Translations under genes and position numbers: made by a program | In this document: positions 34,613 through 43,804 of the stretch, piece by piece | How the letters are laid out: the number at the start of each line of letters is the position of its first letter | Position numbering within the stretch: the first letter of the stretch is position 1 | Notes under the pieces: generated by a model | The model's input: the letters and a program-made list of their open reading frames with translations, nothing else | Databases searched by the model: none | Told to the model about the DNA's origin: nothing | Origin: Methylopila sp. 73B | GTDB lineage: Bacteria > Pseudomonadota > Alphaproteobacteria > Rhizobiales > Methylopilaceae | Length of the DNA stretch: 64,000 nucleotides | NCBI RefSeq assembly: GCF_000526315.1 | Contig: NZ_JAFV01000001.1 | Coordinates: 992,001 to 1,056,000, forward strand | Direction: 5' to 3'

Positions 34613-35572
34613 TCAGCCGCCGAAGGACTTCGCGATCAGCGCCGGCTCGTAGGCGCCGGCGGTGAAGCTCTTGCCGGTCGACAGCGCCGTCACGGTGACG
34701 ACCGCCGGCGAGAACAGGCCGGCGTCGCAGGCGTAGAAGTCGTAGTTGTAGCCCGCGAAGATCTCGCCGAACGGGCGGCCGTGGTCGCGCGAGGTGGAGG
34801 AGGGCAGGCCGTTGGCGAGCTGCTCGGCCTCGTCCTCGGGTCCTTCGACGTAGAGCGAGATCTCGCCGCCGTAGAGCACCGCGTCGTTGGTGCGGCCCAT
34901 GCCGGACATGAAGTCGGCGGCCGGCGGCGGCACAGGGGCGACGCCCGCCCCGTCGACGATCCGCTCCAGCGGGAAGTGCAGCGAGTGCGCCTTGTGGAGC
35001 GCCACCTCGAGCACGCGGCCGACCACCTGCACGGAGCCGGCGAGGCTCGTCGTGGGGGTGAGGATCAGCGTCAGCTTGTCTTCCGCCACGCCGCACTCCT
35101 TGGCGATGTGGGCGATCAGCGAGTCCGGCGGACGCTTGTCGGTTTCGAGCACCAGCGTGGCGGTCTCGGACGCGTCCTTGTAGCCAAGCTCGCCGAACAG
35201 CTCTTCCTTGGCCCAGAGGGCGCGCGCGGGGCCGGAGCCGAGCGCGAAGAAGTCGCCGTCGGAGAGGCTCCAGCCGGCGTACTGGCTCCCGAGGCAGGCG
35301 ATCACGGGATCGACGGTGGTGATCTGGATCGCCGTGTTCCAGCGCGGGAAGCGCGTGTCGGGGGCGAAGGTCGCCTTGCCCATGCCGCCAAGGCAGATCT
35401 CGGTGATGCGCCGGCCGGCCTCGAGGCCGCCGCGGACGGCGATGCCGGCGTCGACGATGGTCGCGCCGGTCGCGGTGAGCTCGACGCCGAGCCGCAGCGC
35501 CTGCGCGTCTGCGACGAGGGACGCGACGTGCGGCGCGACGAGCGCGCCGACGCTGGGAGGAGATTGGGTCAT
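34613..35572 (-). CDS. mch: Methenyl-H4MPT cyclohydrolase
   Basis: Mch hydrolyses methenyl-H4MPT to N5-formyl-H4MPT in formaldehyde oxidation in the cytoplasm. The 319 residues show the family's EICLGGMGKATF, ACLGSQYAGWSL, FALGSGPARALWAKEELF and SGMGRTNDAVLYGGE stretches. It starts at the ATG at 35572 with GGGAGGAG upstream, overlapping the stop codon of the ATP-grasp gene by four bases, so it is the distal gene of a unit with mtdB and RFAP synthase. Confidence 0.96.
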   Translation of the reverse strand: MTQSPPSVGALVAPHVASLVADAQALRLGVELTATGATIVDAGIAVRGGLEAGRRITEICLGGMGKATFAPDTRFPRWNTAIQITTVDPVIACLGSQYAGWSLSDGDFFALGSGPARALWAKEELFGELGYKDASETATLVLETDKRPPDSLIAHIAKECGVAEDKLTLILTPTTSLAGSVQVVGRVLEVALHKAHSLHFPLERIVDGAGVAPVPPPAADFMSGMGRTNDAVLYGGEISLYVEGPEDEAEQLANGLPSSTSRDHGRPFGEIFAGYNYDFYACDAGLFSPAVVTVTALSTGKSFTAGAYEPALIAKSFGG

Positions 35573-36714
35573 GCGGACACCGTTGTTCGTGTTGGCCGGG
35601 CGGCGGAATGGCCCGCGCCGAGCGAGGTGAGGAGGCGCGAGCGCCGCGCAGCTACGAGCGCGCGCGCTGCCTCGGGAGTCGCGGCGGCGGCGAACGCCGT
35701 ACAGGCCGGCGCGCCGCGGGGAATGACGTCGTTGTCCGCGGGCCAGTCGGCGGTCCATGACGGACGGGCGAGCGCGGCGACGGCGCAGTCGACAGGTGCG
35801 TAGATAACCGCCGCCGCCTGCGGCGCCAGGGCGGCGGACGGCATGGCGGGCAGCCGGCCTGCGGAGGCCTCGAGATGGGCGGCGAACAGGGACGCTGGTC
35901 CCCGGTCGAACACGTCGAGCGTCGCGCCGGGCCGGGGGTTGACCTCAAGCGCCACAAACGCCTCGCCGTCGACCAAAAGATCGAGGCTCGCGAGCCCCCG
36001 CAGGCCGGTCTGCGCGACGATCCCGTCGAGGCAGGCATCGACAGCTGAGCGCAACGCGCTGGGAACGGGGACGGGCCCCACCGCGCCGCCGTACCGGAAC
36101 GGCGCGTTGGCCGCGGGATCGGTCCACTGGCGCGAGAAGCCGATGAGCGACGCCCGGCGACCGTCAGCGAGGAAAAGCGCCGACACCGGATCGCCGGCTA
36201 TGGGTTGCTGGAAATAGCGGCCGCGCGCGGCACGCCCGCCGAAGCGGATATGCCCCCCGCCGGACGCCCCGGCGCGCTTGGAGAGCCATCCCGGCCGCGC
36301 GTCGGCGGCGACGGCCGGATGCGGCGCGCCGATCCGGCGTAGGAGCGCGGCGAGCGCGAACGGATCCTTGAGCTGCGCTACGGTTCCAGGCGAGGCGCCG
36401 CTCACCGGCCAGCGGCGGTCGATCGCGGCCATCAATCCAGGCGCGTGCTCGAAGCCGGCGCCGAGCACGACCGGCGTTCCCGGCGGCGCATGCCGTTCGA
36501 GCGCCGCCAGCAGGCCGCGACGGGCAAATCCGCGCGGGCCTCCATCGACACGCGCGGCGCGCGCCGCATGCTCCTGGGTGTCGGCGTCGGCGAACAGGTC
36601 GAGGCTCAGGGCGCGCAAGCCGGCGCGCTTCGCCGAGCGCGCGAGCGCGCGGGCGGAAAGCGCGACGACGACGACGTCGAACGGGTCAGGCCGAGAGGGT
36701 GCGCGCGAGCTCAT
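35569..36714 (-). CDS. ATP-grasp protein of the H4MPT gene cluster (orf5-type)
   Basis: 381 residues. The N-terminus is a Rossmann-like pre-ATP-grasp (FDVVVVALSARALARSAKRAG), the centre has a GGHIRF glycine loop, and the C-terminal part has SLDLLVDGEAFVALEVNPRPGATLD, the metal/ATP-binding ExNPRPG of ATP-grasp ligases. A gene of this type lies between mch and mtdB in other methylotrophs (orf5) and is thought to act in H4MPT synthesis, perhaps in a ligation step; the reaction is not established to my knowledge. It overlaps mtdB by 29 bases and mch by 4. The ATG at 36714 was preferred over a TTG nine bases upstream. Confidence 0.82.
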   Translation of the reverse strand: MSSRAPSRPDPFDVVVVALSARALARSAKRAGLRALSLDLFADADTQEHAARAARVDGGPRGFARRGLLAALERHAPPGTPVVLGAGFEHAPGLMAAIDRRWPVSGASPGTVAQLKDPFALAALLRRIGAPHPAVAADARPGWLSKRAGASGGGHIRFGGRAARGRYFQQPIAGDPVSALFLADGRRASLIGFSRQWTDPAANAPFRYGGAVGPVPVPSALRSAVDACLDGIVAQTGLRGLASLDLLVDGEAFVALEVNPRPGATLDVFDRGPASLFAAHLEASAGRLPAMPSAALAPQAAAVIYAPVDCAVAALARPSWTADWPADNDVIPRGAPACTAFAAAATPEAARALVAARRSRLLTSLGAGHSAARPTRTTVSA

Positions 36715-37579
36715 AGGCCTCAAGGACGCCGACTCTGAGCGCCACGTCGGAATTGCGGATCCGCTTCAGGATCTGGTGCTGCACCTGGTACTTCAGCTGG
36801 CCGATCACGAGCGCGCCGACGCCGACGCCGTGGGGCAAGGCGATCCCGTCGTCGTTCGCGCCGACGCCTGCGATCCCGGTAGGCGGGACAGCGTTGATGT
36901 CGGCGGCGACGAGCAGGTTTGTGGCGGCCTCCAGGACCTCGCGGGAAATGACCTCGACGCCAGCGGAGGCCGCCGTCAGGATCACGTCCGCCTGCGGCAC
37001 GAGCGCCTTCTTCTCGGCGTCGTCGGTCGCCACGGCGCACTCCAGAAGGACGCCGAAGCGCTTCTTGAAGTCGATCGCCTTGACCTCGACGTCCTCGATC
37101 ACCCGGTGGCTGACGAGCGTGACCTCGGCGCCCTGCTGGGCGGCGATCACCGCCGCGATGCCGCCGACGATGCCGGTCGCGCCGTAGATCTGCACCTTGG
37201 CGCCCTTCAGGCCTTCGGGCCGCTTGCTCGCCAGATGCTTCTCCACCAGCGCGATCATCGCAGCCGCCGTGGTGAAGGAGCCGGCGGGGTCGGCGAAGAT
37301 CGAAATCTCGAACGGCGGGAACAGCGCGCCGCCTGCGGCCTTCATCTGGTCCAACGCCAGGCTCGCGTCCTTGCCGCCGATGAACAGAACGGTCCGCTTG
37401 GCGTCGTCCGGCGAGCGCGAGAACATCGCGTCCTGCGTGAGGCCGACGACGTCCTTGAGACCCACCTCGACGTTCGCCGAGATCACCTGGAAGCCCGCGT
37501 CCACCGCCATATTCACGTCGAACGGGCTCGTGTGCTTGAGCGGCGTGATCATGTGGAAGATCGGTTCAGCGTCGGACAT
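36686..37579 (-). CDS. mtdB: NAD(P)-dependent methylene-H4MPT dehydrogenase
   Basis: MtdB oxidises methylene-H4MPT to methenyl-H4MPT with NAD(P)+. The 297 residues open with MSDAEPIFHMITPLKHTSPF, include the QIYGATGIVGG nucleotide-binding loop at about residues 130-140, and show the family's ADINAVPPTGIAGV stretch. The sequence is closer to MtdB than to the NADP/H4F enzyme MtdA by my reading of the N-terminus, but this was not aligned. It overlaps both the RFAP synthase gene (14 bases) and the ATP-grasp gene, indicating one operon. Confidence 0.93.
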   Translation of the reverse strand: MSDAEPIFHMITPLKHTSPFDVNMAVDAGFQVISANVEVGLKDVVGLTQDAMFSRSPDDAKRTVLFIGGKDASLALDQMKAAGGALFPPFEISIFADPAGSFTTAAAMIALVEKHLASKRPEGLKGAKVQIYGATGIVGGIAAVIAAQQGAEVTLVSHRVIEDVEVKAIDFKKRFGVLLECAVATDDAEKKALVPQADVILTAASAGVEVISREVLEAATNLLVAADINAVPPTGIAGVGANDDGIALPHGVGVGALVIGQLKYQVQHQILKRIRNSDVALRVGVLEAYELARTLSA

Positions 37580-38624
37580 GCGTCTCTCCGGTAAGCAGAA
37601 GCCCTTCCGCGCCGGCGTCGCCGGGAAGGTCCTCAATGTCGGCGCCGCGGCGCGCGCCGCGGGTGATTTCGAAGGCGACGTTCGGCCGGCTGGCGAAGCG
37701 CGCGCGCAGTTCCGCCGCGAGCGCCTCGGCCTCCCGCGCGTCGCCGAGGACGGCGAAGCCGGTCGGGCCCCATGAGCTTTGGCCGACACCCGGAACGCCG
37801 CGCGCCTCGATCACGGCCAGGGCCTCCGCGACGTCGGCGCTGGTGAAGCGCCCGCCCTGGGCCTTGGCGAAATGATCGCCGAGGCGACGCTGCATCTCGC
37901 CGATCGCGCGTCCGAAAGCTTGCGCGTCGCCTTCGGCGGCGGCGGGCATCGCGCCCAGCACGGCGAGCCGGCACAGGCGATCGGCGAGCTCTTCGGGGAA
38001 TGGCGGCAGGCTCGCCATGGCGGCGGTCTCGCGCTGGCCGCTCAGGCCGGCGAGAGCGTGGTCGTAGATCAGGAGGATCCGCCAGGAGGAGGGGATCGCG
38101 GCGCGGGCCACGATCGGAGGCGGCTCGTCGCGGGCGCCGCGTCCGCCGTCGAGAATCACGCCGCCGGTCTCGAACGCGCCGAGGCCGATGCTGGAGCGCT
38201 GGCCACGTCCGAGAGACGCTGCGAGCGCGCGCGGGGCGACGTTCAACCCCTGCAACCGCACCAGCGCCGCCCCGACGGCGAGGCCAAGTTGCGTGCCCGA
38301 TCCCAAGCCGGCGTGAGCAGGCAACGCTTCCTCGACCTCCACCGCGACCTTCTCGGACACCCTGAAGGCCGTGGCGATCGTTCGAACCGCCGCCGCCGCG
38401 CGGTCCGCGTCAGGTCCTGTCGCGCTCAGTCGCGCGGCGCGGCGCAACGTCACGCGGGTGACGGGAGTCTCGAGCGACAGGCCGAGTCCGCCGTAACGAC
38501 GTCCAAGGGCGCCGCCGAGATCCAGAAAACCGACGTGCAGACGCCCGGGCGCGCTTACCCTAACGGCGTGCGGCGCTTCCGAGCCGCGTCGGGGCGGCGT
38601 TGCTGGGGTGCTGGTTCGGTCCAT
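37566..38624 (-). CDS. Beta-ribofuranosylaminobenzene 5'-phosphate (RFAP) synthase
   Basis: 352-residue GHMP-kinase-fold protein. RFAP synthase couples PRPP with p-hydroxybenzoate or p-aminobenzoate, the first committed step of methanopterin synthesis. The start APGRLHVGFLDLGGALGRRYGGLGLSLE and the glycine-rich ALPAHAGLGSGTQLGLAVGAAL loop are diagnostic, as is the C-terminal GVPGVGQSSWGPTGFAV. It is the first gene of the minus-strand unit with mtdB, the ATP-grasp gene and mch, and diverges from pcd. Confidence 0.9.
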   Translation of the reverse strand: MDRTSTPATPPRRGSEAPHAVRVSAPGRLHVGFLDLGGALGRRYGGLGLSLETPVTRVTLRRAARLSATGPDADRAAAAVRTIATAFRVSEKVAVEVEEALPAHAGLGSGTQLGLAVGAALVRLQGLNVAPRALAASLGRGQRSSIGLGAFETGGVILDGGRGARDEPPPIVARAAIPSSWRILLIYDHALAGLSGQRETAAMASLPPFPEELADRLCRLAVLGAMPAAAEGDAQAFGRAIGEMQRRLGDHFAKAQGGRFTSADVAEALAVIEARGVPGVGQSSWGPTGFAVLGDAREAEALAAELRARFASRPNVAFEITRGARRGADIEDLPGDAGAEGLLLTGETHVRR

Positions 38625-38780
38625 GGCGTTTCCGCGCGCACCTTAGGGGCAGCCAACCGCCCGCGCCATCCTTGCGGGATGCGCCAAAAGCCTAGCCGGA
38701 CGAAACGTCGCGCCGCGTTGCGCGGGCTGATCCGCCCATGTAACGGTCCCGGTCAAATCAAAAACCCGAGGAGCGCCCAA

Positions 38781-39152
38781 GTGGCCGATCCGAAGACGAC
38801 GATTCCGCCCGAGGAAGTCGAACGGCGTCTCGCCGCTGACCTTCCGAAGTGGCGGCTCGAGGACGGCTGGATACGCCGCACCTACAAGACGACAGGCTGG
38901 AAGAGCACGCTGATGGTGATCAACACCGTCGGCCATCTTGCCGAGGCGGCGTGGCACCATCCCGATCTGACGGCGTCCTACGCCTGGGTCGAGGTGCGGC
39001 TGATGTCGCACGACGCCAAGGGGATCACCGAGCGCGACTTCGAACTCGCGGCGAAGATCGAGAGCGTCGTGCAGTGGAAGCCCGCCGAAGACGACGCCCT
39101 CGAAGGCACGCCCCAGGGCGACCTTCGCTTCTCCTATGTGAAGTATGACTGA
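38781..39152 (+). CDS. 4a-hydroxytetrahydropterin dehydratase (PCD/DCoH family)
   Basis: 123 residues with the pterin carbinolamine dehydratase pattern: WRLEDGWIRRTYKTTGW, the helix with NTVGHLAEAAWHHPDL carrying the catalytic His-His-Pro motif, and SYAWVEVRLMSHDAKGITERDFELA. It probably dehydrates an oxidised pterin, and the position ahead of fhcBADC suggests a role with H4MPT (inference). It starts at GTG with GAGGAG eight bases ahead and overlaps fhcB by eight bases. A 156-base region upstream holds the promoters of this and the divergent operon. Confidence 0.88.
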   Translation: MADPKTTIPPEEVERRLAADLPKWRLEDGWIRRTYKTTGWKSTLMVINTVGHLAEAAWHHPDLTASYAWVEVRLMSHDAKGITERDFELAAKIESVVQWKPAEDDALEGTPQGDLRFSYVKYD

Positions 39153-40389
39153 GGGCCCCATGGCGGAAATGACGAGCCACGACGTCGTCTGCCCGTTCTG
39201 CGGGATCGGCTGCGACGACGTCACGCTCACCGTCGACGGCGCCGCCGTCACGGCGGCGAAGGGAACCTGCGGCCGCGCGGCGGAGTTGTTCGCGCGCTCC
39301 GGCGCCCCGGCGCCTTCTGCGCGGGTGGCCGGCAAGGACGTCTCCTTCGAGGAGGCGGTGGCGGAGGCCGCAAAGCGCCTCGATGCGTCCAAGACCATCG
39401 CCTACGCCGGCCTCGGGACCGACGTCGACGGCGTGCGCGCGGTGCTGAAGCTTGCGGCCAAGACCGGCGGCAGCGTCGACCATTACGCCTCCGAGGGCAT
39501 GTTCCGGAACCTCGCGAGCTCCCAGCGCAAGGGCTGGGTCGCCACCACCTTCGCGGAGGTGCGCAACCGCTGCGACCTGTTCGTGGTCGTCGGCCCCGAT
39601 CCGTCGAAGGCCTATCACCGCGTCTACGAGCGCGTGCTCCCCGCGACCGGCCGCTTCGTCGAAGGCCCGCGCCGCGTGGTCTTCCTCGGCGGCGCGCCGA
39701 CGGAGGACGCCAAGAGCCAGCTCGAGGGTCTGAGCGTCGAGATCATCGCGACGCCCGAGGGCGGCCTGGTCGACGCGCTGTCGCAGCTCTCGGCGCTTGT
39801 CGCGGGCTCGGTTCCTCCCGGCGCGTCCCCGGACATTAAGGCGCTCGCCGAGGCGCTCAAGGCCGCCCGCTACGGCGTGCTGGCCTGGAGCGCGGCGTCG
39901 CTCGACGACGACGGCGACCTCGTGATCGAGCGCGCCGTGTCGGTCGTCGACACTCTGAACGTGACCACCCGCGCAGCCTGCCTGCCGCTGTCGGGCAAGG
40001 ACAACCTCACCGGCGCCTACCACGCGACGCTCTGGAACATTGGCTTCCCGCTTCGCGTCGGCTTCCGCGACGGCGTGTCGGACCACGACCAGACCGCCTA
40101 CGCCACCGCGAACGCGGTGAAGGGCGCTGATCTCGTGGTCTGGACCTCGGCCTTCCGGCCCGAGCTGCCGCCTGAGTCCTCGGCGGCGGTCATCGCGCTG
40201 TCGCATCCCGACACCGTGTTCGACACGGAGCCGGACGTGTTCATCCCCGTCGGCCAGCCCGGCCTCGACCATCAGGGTCTCGCGTTCCGCGCCGACTCCG
40301 TGGTCGGCCTGCCGCTGCGCCGCCATCGCGATGCGGGGCTGAAGAGCGTCGCCGACGTCGTGACGCTCATTTCGGAGGCGCGCGCATGA
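39145..40389 (+). CDS. fhcB: Formyltransferase/hydrolase complex subunit B
   Basis: 414 residues related to FwdB of methanogen formylmethanofuran dehydrogenase. In methylotrophs the Fhc complex releases formate from formyl-methylofuran and does not act as a dehydrogenase. An N-terminal cysteine set C16-x2-C19-x3-C23 with Cys42 is retained. Later conserved segments are ASEGMFRNLASSQRKGW, AAKTGGSVDHY and the C-terminal GQPGLDHQGLAFR. The ATG at 39145 overlaps pcd; ATG at 39160 is an alternative. It overlaps fhcA by four bases. Confidence 0.92.
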   Translation: MTEGPMAEMTSHDVVCPFCGIGCDDVTLTVDGAAVTAAKGTCGRAAELFARSGAPAPSARVAGKDVSFEEAVAEAAKRLDASKTIAYAGLGTDVDGVRAVLKLAAKTGGSVDHYASEGMFRNLASSQRKGWVATTFAEVRNRCDLFVVVGPDPSKAYHRVYERVLPATGRFVEGPRRVVFLGGAPTEDAKSQLEGLSVEIIATPEGGLVDALSQLSALVAGSVPPGASPDIKALAEALKAARYGVLAWSAASLDDDGDLVIERAVSVVDTLNVTTRAACLPLSGKDNLTGAYHATLWNIGFPLRVGFRDGVSDHDQTAYATANAVKGADLVVWTSAFRPELPPESSAAVIALSHPDTVFDTEPDVFIPVGQPGLDHQGLAFRADSVVGLPLRRHRDAGLKSVADVVTLISEARA

Positions 40390-42044
40390 GCGCCGTGCGT
40401 ATCATCAACGGCCGCGTGCTGGACCCCGCGAACGGCGAGTCCGGCGTCGTCCGCGACGTCGTCATCGACGGCGGCCGCATCGTCGACGCCAAGGGCTTTA
40501 CCGGCGCAACGGAGACGATCGACGCCCGGGGCGGCGTCGTCATGGCCGGCGCGATCGACATCCACAGCCACATCGCCGGCGGCAAGTCGAACATCACCCG
40601 CCTGCTCATGGTCGAGGAGCAGCGCGCCAACCGCGAGCCCGCGGGCGACTTCTGCGGCTGCGGCGGCGGCCTCTCCACCATGACCGCCCACGCCACCGGC
40701 TGCCGCTACGCCGAGATGGGCTACACCGCGGTGTTCGAGCCCGCGATGGTCGCGGCCAACGCCCGTCACATGCACGCCGAGATGAAGGACATCCCCTTCC
40801 TCGACACCGGCGGCTACGTGGTGCTCGGCAACGACGACTTCCTGCTCGACCTGATCTCGAGCGGGGCCGGCCAGCAGGCGGTCAACGACTACGTCGCCTG
40901 GCAGCTCGCCGCCACCAAGGCGATGGCGGTCAAGATCGTCAATCCGGGCGGCATCAACGCGTTCAAGTTCAACCAGCGCCGGCTCGACCTCGACGAGGCG
41001 AACCCGCACTACGAGATCACGCCGCGCACGATCCTGACGACGCTGATCAAGGCGGTGACGGAGCTGGGGCTCGCCCATCCGATCCATCTCCACGGCTGCA
41101 ACCTCGGCGTCCCCGGCAACGAGGACACCACGCTCGCGACCATCGCCGCGACGGAAGGCCTGCCGCTGCACATGACGCATGTGCAGTTCCACTCCTACGG
41201 AACCGAAGGCGACAAGAAGTTCTCCTCCGGCGCGGCCAAGATCGCCGAGGCGGTGAACGCCAACCCGAACATCTCGATCGACGTCGGGCAGGTGATGTTC
41301 GGCCAGACGGTGACGGCCTCCGCCGACCTGATGTCCCAGCACCGCAACCGCGGCATCGCCTCGCCGAAGCGCTGGATCGGCATGGACATGGAGATGGACG
41401 CCGCCTGCGGCATCGTCCCCTTCGTCTACAAGGAAAAGTCCTTCGTGAACGCCCTGCAGTGGGCGATCGGGCTGGAGCTGTTCCTGCTGGTCGAGGACCC
41501 CTGGCGGATCTTCCTGACGACCGACCACCCCAACGGCGCGCCGTTCACCACCTATCCGCACCTCATCCGGCTGCTGATGGACAAGGACTTCCGCGACGAG
41601 CACTTCGCCCGGCTGCCGAAGGCGGTGCGCAAGCACTCGATCGTCGGCGAGCTTAAGCGCGAGTACACGCTGGAGGAGATCGCGATCGTCACCCGGGCGG
41701 CGCCCGCCAAGATCCTCGGCTTCAAGGACCGCGGCCATCTCGGCGCGGGCGCGGTCGGTGACGTCGTGATCTACCGCGACGATCCGGACCGCGAGGCCAT
41801 GTTCACCAAGGCCGACTACGTGCTGAAGAACGGCCAGGTCATCGTGAAAGACGGCGAGATCGTCAGCGTCGCCTATGGCCAGACCCACCAGGTCGCGCCG
41901 GACTACGACACGGGGATCGAGACGAAGCTCGATCGCTGGTTCGACGAGGCGATGGGCTTCAAGGCGAAGACGTTCAAGATCGCGGACGACGAGATCCGCG
42001 ACGGGCAGGGCGCGGTCACCCACGCCACGACGAGGTCGGCATGA
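40386..42044 (+). CDS. fhcA: Formyltransferase/hydrolase complex subunit A (hydrolase)
   Basis: 552 residues of the amidohydrolase superfamily; FhcA hydrolyses formyl-methylofuran to formate with a binuclear zinc centre. The metal-binding DIHSHIAGG (about residue 58), LHGCNLGVPGNEDTT, MTHVQFHSYG and a late DHPNGAPF with the conserved Asp/His are visible. The length and start are normal. It overlaps fhcB and fhcD by four bases each, so the four genes are translationally coupled. Confidence 0.96.
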   Translation: MSAVRIINGRVLDPANGESGVVRDVVIDGGRIVDAKGFTGATETIDARGGVVMAGAIDIHSHIAGGKSNITRLLMVEEQRANREPAGDFCGCGGGLSTMTAHATGCRYAEMGYTAVFEPAMVAANARHMHAEMKDIPFLDTGGYVVLGNDDFLLDLISSGAGQQAVNDYVAWQLAATKAMAVKIVNPGGINAFKFNQRRLDLDEANPHYEITPRTILTTLIKAVTELGLAHPIHLHGCNLGVPGNEDTTLATIAATEGLPLHMTHVQFHSYGTEGDKKFSSGAAKIAEAVNANPNISIDVGQVMFGQTVTASADLMSQHRNRGIASPKRWIGMDMEMDAACGIVPFVYKEKSFVNALQWAIGLELFLLVEDPWRIFLTTDHPNGAPFTTYPHLIRLLMDKDFRDEHFARLPKAVRKHSIVGELKREYTLEEIAIVTRAAPAKILGFKDRGHLGAGAVGDVVIYRDDPDREAMFTKADYVLKNGQVIVKDGEIVSVAYGQTHQVAPDYDTGIETKLDRWFDEAMGFKAKTFKIADDEIRDGQGAVTHATTRSA

Positions 42045-42937
42045 TCCTGAACGGCGTCGAGATCCGCGATTCGTTCGCGGAGGCCTTTCCGATGGTCGGC
42101 ACGCGCCTGATCATCACCGCCGACAGCCCCAAGTGGGCGATGATCGCCGCGAAGACCATGACGGGCTTCGCGACCTCGGTCATCGGCTGCGGCTGCGAGG
42201 CCGGCGTCGAGCGCGAACTCGCGCCCGAGGACACGCCGGACGGCCGTCCGGGCGTGGCGGTGCTGATCTTCGCCATGGACATCAAGGGCCTGAAGGCCGT
42301 GGTGCCCCTGCGCATCGGCCAGTGCGTGCTGACCTCGCCCACCTCCGCCTGCTACGCGGGCATGGAGGGCGGCGACGTCGTCTCCATCGGCAAGGCGCTG
42401 CGCTACTTCGGCGACGGCTGGCAGATCGCCAAGAACGTCGACGGCCGCCGCATCTGGCGCGTGCCGGTGATGGAGGGCGAGTTCGTCTGCGATCACGAGA
42501 GCGGCACGGTCTCAGGGGTCGGCGGCGGCAACATCCTGATCCTCGGGACCTCGCGCGGCGAGGCTTTGGCGGCGGCGGAAGTCGCGGTCGACGCGATGCA
42601 GAAGGTCGAGGGCTGCATCCTGCCGTTCCCCGGCGGCATCGTGCGCTCGGGCTCCAAAGTCGGCTCCAAGTACAAGGGCATGTTCGCCTCCTCGAACAAC
42701 GCCTACTGCCCGACGCTGCGCGCGCAGACCGAGACCAAGCTGCCTCCGGAGGTCGCCTCCGTGCAGGAAATCGTGATCGACGGCGTCAGCTTCGAGGCGG
42801 TCTCGGCCTGCACCAAGGCGGGCATCGAGGCGCTGGTGGCGCTCGGGCGCGACAAGGGCGTGGTCGCGATCGACGCCGGCAACTACGGCGGCAATCTCGG
42901 ACCCTATCACTTCAAGCTGCGGGAGATCATGGCGTGA
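42041..42937 (+). CDS. fhcD: Formylmethanofuran--H4MPT formyltransferase subunit D
   Basis: 298 residues, a homologue of archaeal Ftr; transfers the formyl group from formyl-H4MPT to methylofuran within the Fhc complex. Landmarks are EAFPMVGTRLIITADSPKWA, FATSVIGCGCEAGVE, QCVLTSPTSACYAGM, and SNNAYCPTLRA near the C-terminus. It lies between fhcA (4-base overlap) and fhcC (4-base overlap). Confidence 0.96.
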   Translation: MILNGVEIRDSFAEAFPMVGTRLIITADSPKWAMIAAKTMTGFATSVIGCGCEAGVERELAPEDTPDGRPGVAVLIFAMDIKGLKAVVPLRIGQCVLTSPTSACYAGMEGGDVVSIGKALRYFGDGWQIAKNVDGRRIWRVPVMEGEFVCDHESGTVSGVGGGNILILGTSRGEALAAAEVAVDAMQKVEGCILPFPGGIVRSGSKVGSKYKGMFASSNNAYCPTLRAQTETKLPPEVASVQEIVIDGVSFEAVSACTKAGIEALVALGRDKGVVAIDAGNYGGNLGPYHFKLREIMA

Positions 42938-43719
42938 CCGGCATCGTCCTCACCCCCCGCGGCGCGTTCGACGCGCGCGTCGACCTCACCGGCGCACTTC
43001 CCGGCGCGGCCGACCTCGAGCGCCTGTCGATCGGCTACGGGTTCCGGCGCGTGGCGCTGGGCGAGTTGTTCGCGGTGTCCGGCTCCGGCGCCGACCGGCT
43101 CACCATCGCGGGCGGCTTGCCGCTGCTCGACCGGGTTGCGGCGGGGTTAACCGCGGGTGAACTCGTGGTTGACGGCGACGTCGGCGCGGAGTTCGCCAAG
43201 GGCGCCACCGGCGGCGTGGCGATCGTAAAGGGCTCCGCCGGCGCCTATGCCGCGAGCGAGCTCGCCGGCGCCAAGGTCGTGATCGGCGGCGACGTCGGCG
43301 AGCGCCTCGGCGCGGCCGGCGACGGCTCCCGCCGCGGCATGAGCGGGGGCGCGGTCGTGGTCGGCGGCTCGGCCGGCCTGCGCGCCGGCGAACGCCTGCG
43401 CGGCGGCGTCGTCATCGTCCACGGCGATGCGGCCGAAGGCGCCGCGACCGACCTGATCGCCGGCACCTTCGCCGTCGGCGGCGCGCTGGCGGGGCCGGCC
43501 GGCCGCGGCATGAAGCGCGGCACGCTGCTGCTGCGCGCGGCCGAGGGTCTCGCCTCCGGATTCGGCGACGCCGGCGAGCATGACCTCGTCATGCTGCGGG
43601 TGCTGGTGCGCCGCTCCCAGGAGCTGGCCTCCTTCCTAGGCAAGGACGTCGCCCGCGCCCGCCGCTTCGCGGGCGACCTCAACGTCGCCGGCAAGGGCGA
43701 GGCGCTCATCGTCGCCTAA
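42934..43719 (+). CDS. fhcC: Formyltransferase/hydrolase complex subunit C
   Basis: 261 residues starting at a GTG that overlaps the fhcD stop codon. The protein is rich in GG-containing beta-helix repeats (GGVAIVKGSAGAYAASELAGAKVVIGGDVGERLG, RRGMSGGAVVVGGSAGLRAGERLRGGVVIV) of the type shared by FwdC and the glutamate synthase alpha C-terminal domain. It is the scaffold subunit of the Fhc complex and closes the pcd-fhcBADC operon. A longer open frame in the same phase through fhcA/fhcD is a shadow. Confidence 0.94.
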   Translation: MTGIVLTPRGAFDARVDLTGALPGAADLERLSIGYGFRRVALGELFAVSGSGADRLTIAGGLPLLDRVAAGLTAGELVVDGDVGAEFAKGATGGVAIVKGSAGAYAASELAGAKVVIGGDVGERLGAAGDGSRRGMSGGAVVVGGSAGLRAGERLRGGVVIVHGDAAEGAATDLIAGTFAVGGALAGPAGRGMKRGTLLLRAAEGLASGFGDAGEHDLVMLRVLVRRSQELASFLGKDVARARRFAGDLNVAGKGEALIVA

Positions 43720-43738
43720 CGCCGCCTGACGCTCCGCT

Positions 43739-43766
43739 GTCGTCCCGGGACTTCACCGGGAACGAC
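43739..43766 (+). terminator. Weak hairpin after fhcC
   Basis: TCGT-CCCGG and CCGGGAACGA can pair with one bulged base around GACTTCA, 20 bases after fhcC and before the convergent LysR gene. There is no T-tract. Confidence 0.3.
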
Positions 43767-43804
43767 GACGTGGTTGATCCCCACGACGAAACTCGAAAGC
43801 CGTT

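Noticed and set aside
40272..42023. Minus-strand open frame opposite fhcA
   Set aside because: Antisense to the well-supported fhcA gene.
41875..42933. Upstream extension of the fhcC frame through fhcA and fhcD
   Set aside because: FhcC homology starts at 42934 with a GTG coupled to fhcD; the extension is arginine-rich nonsense.
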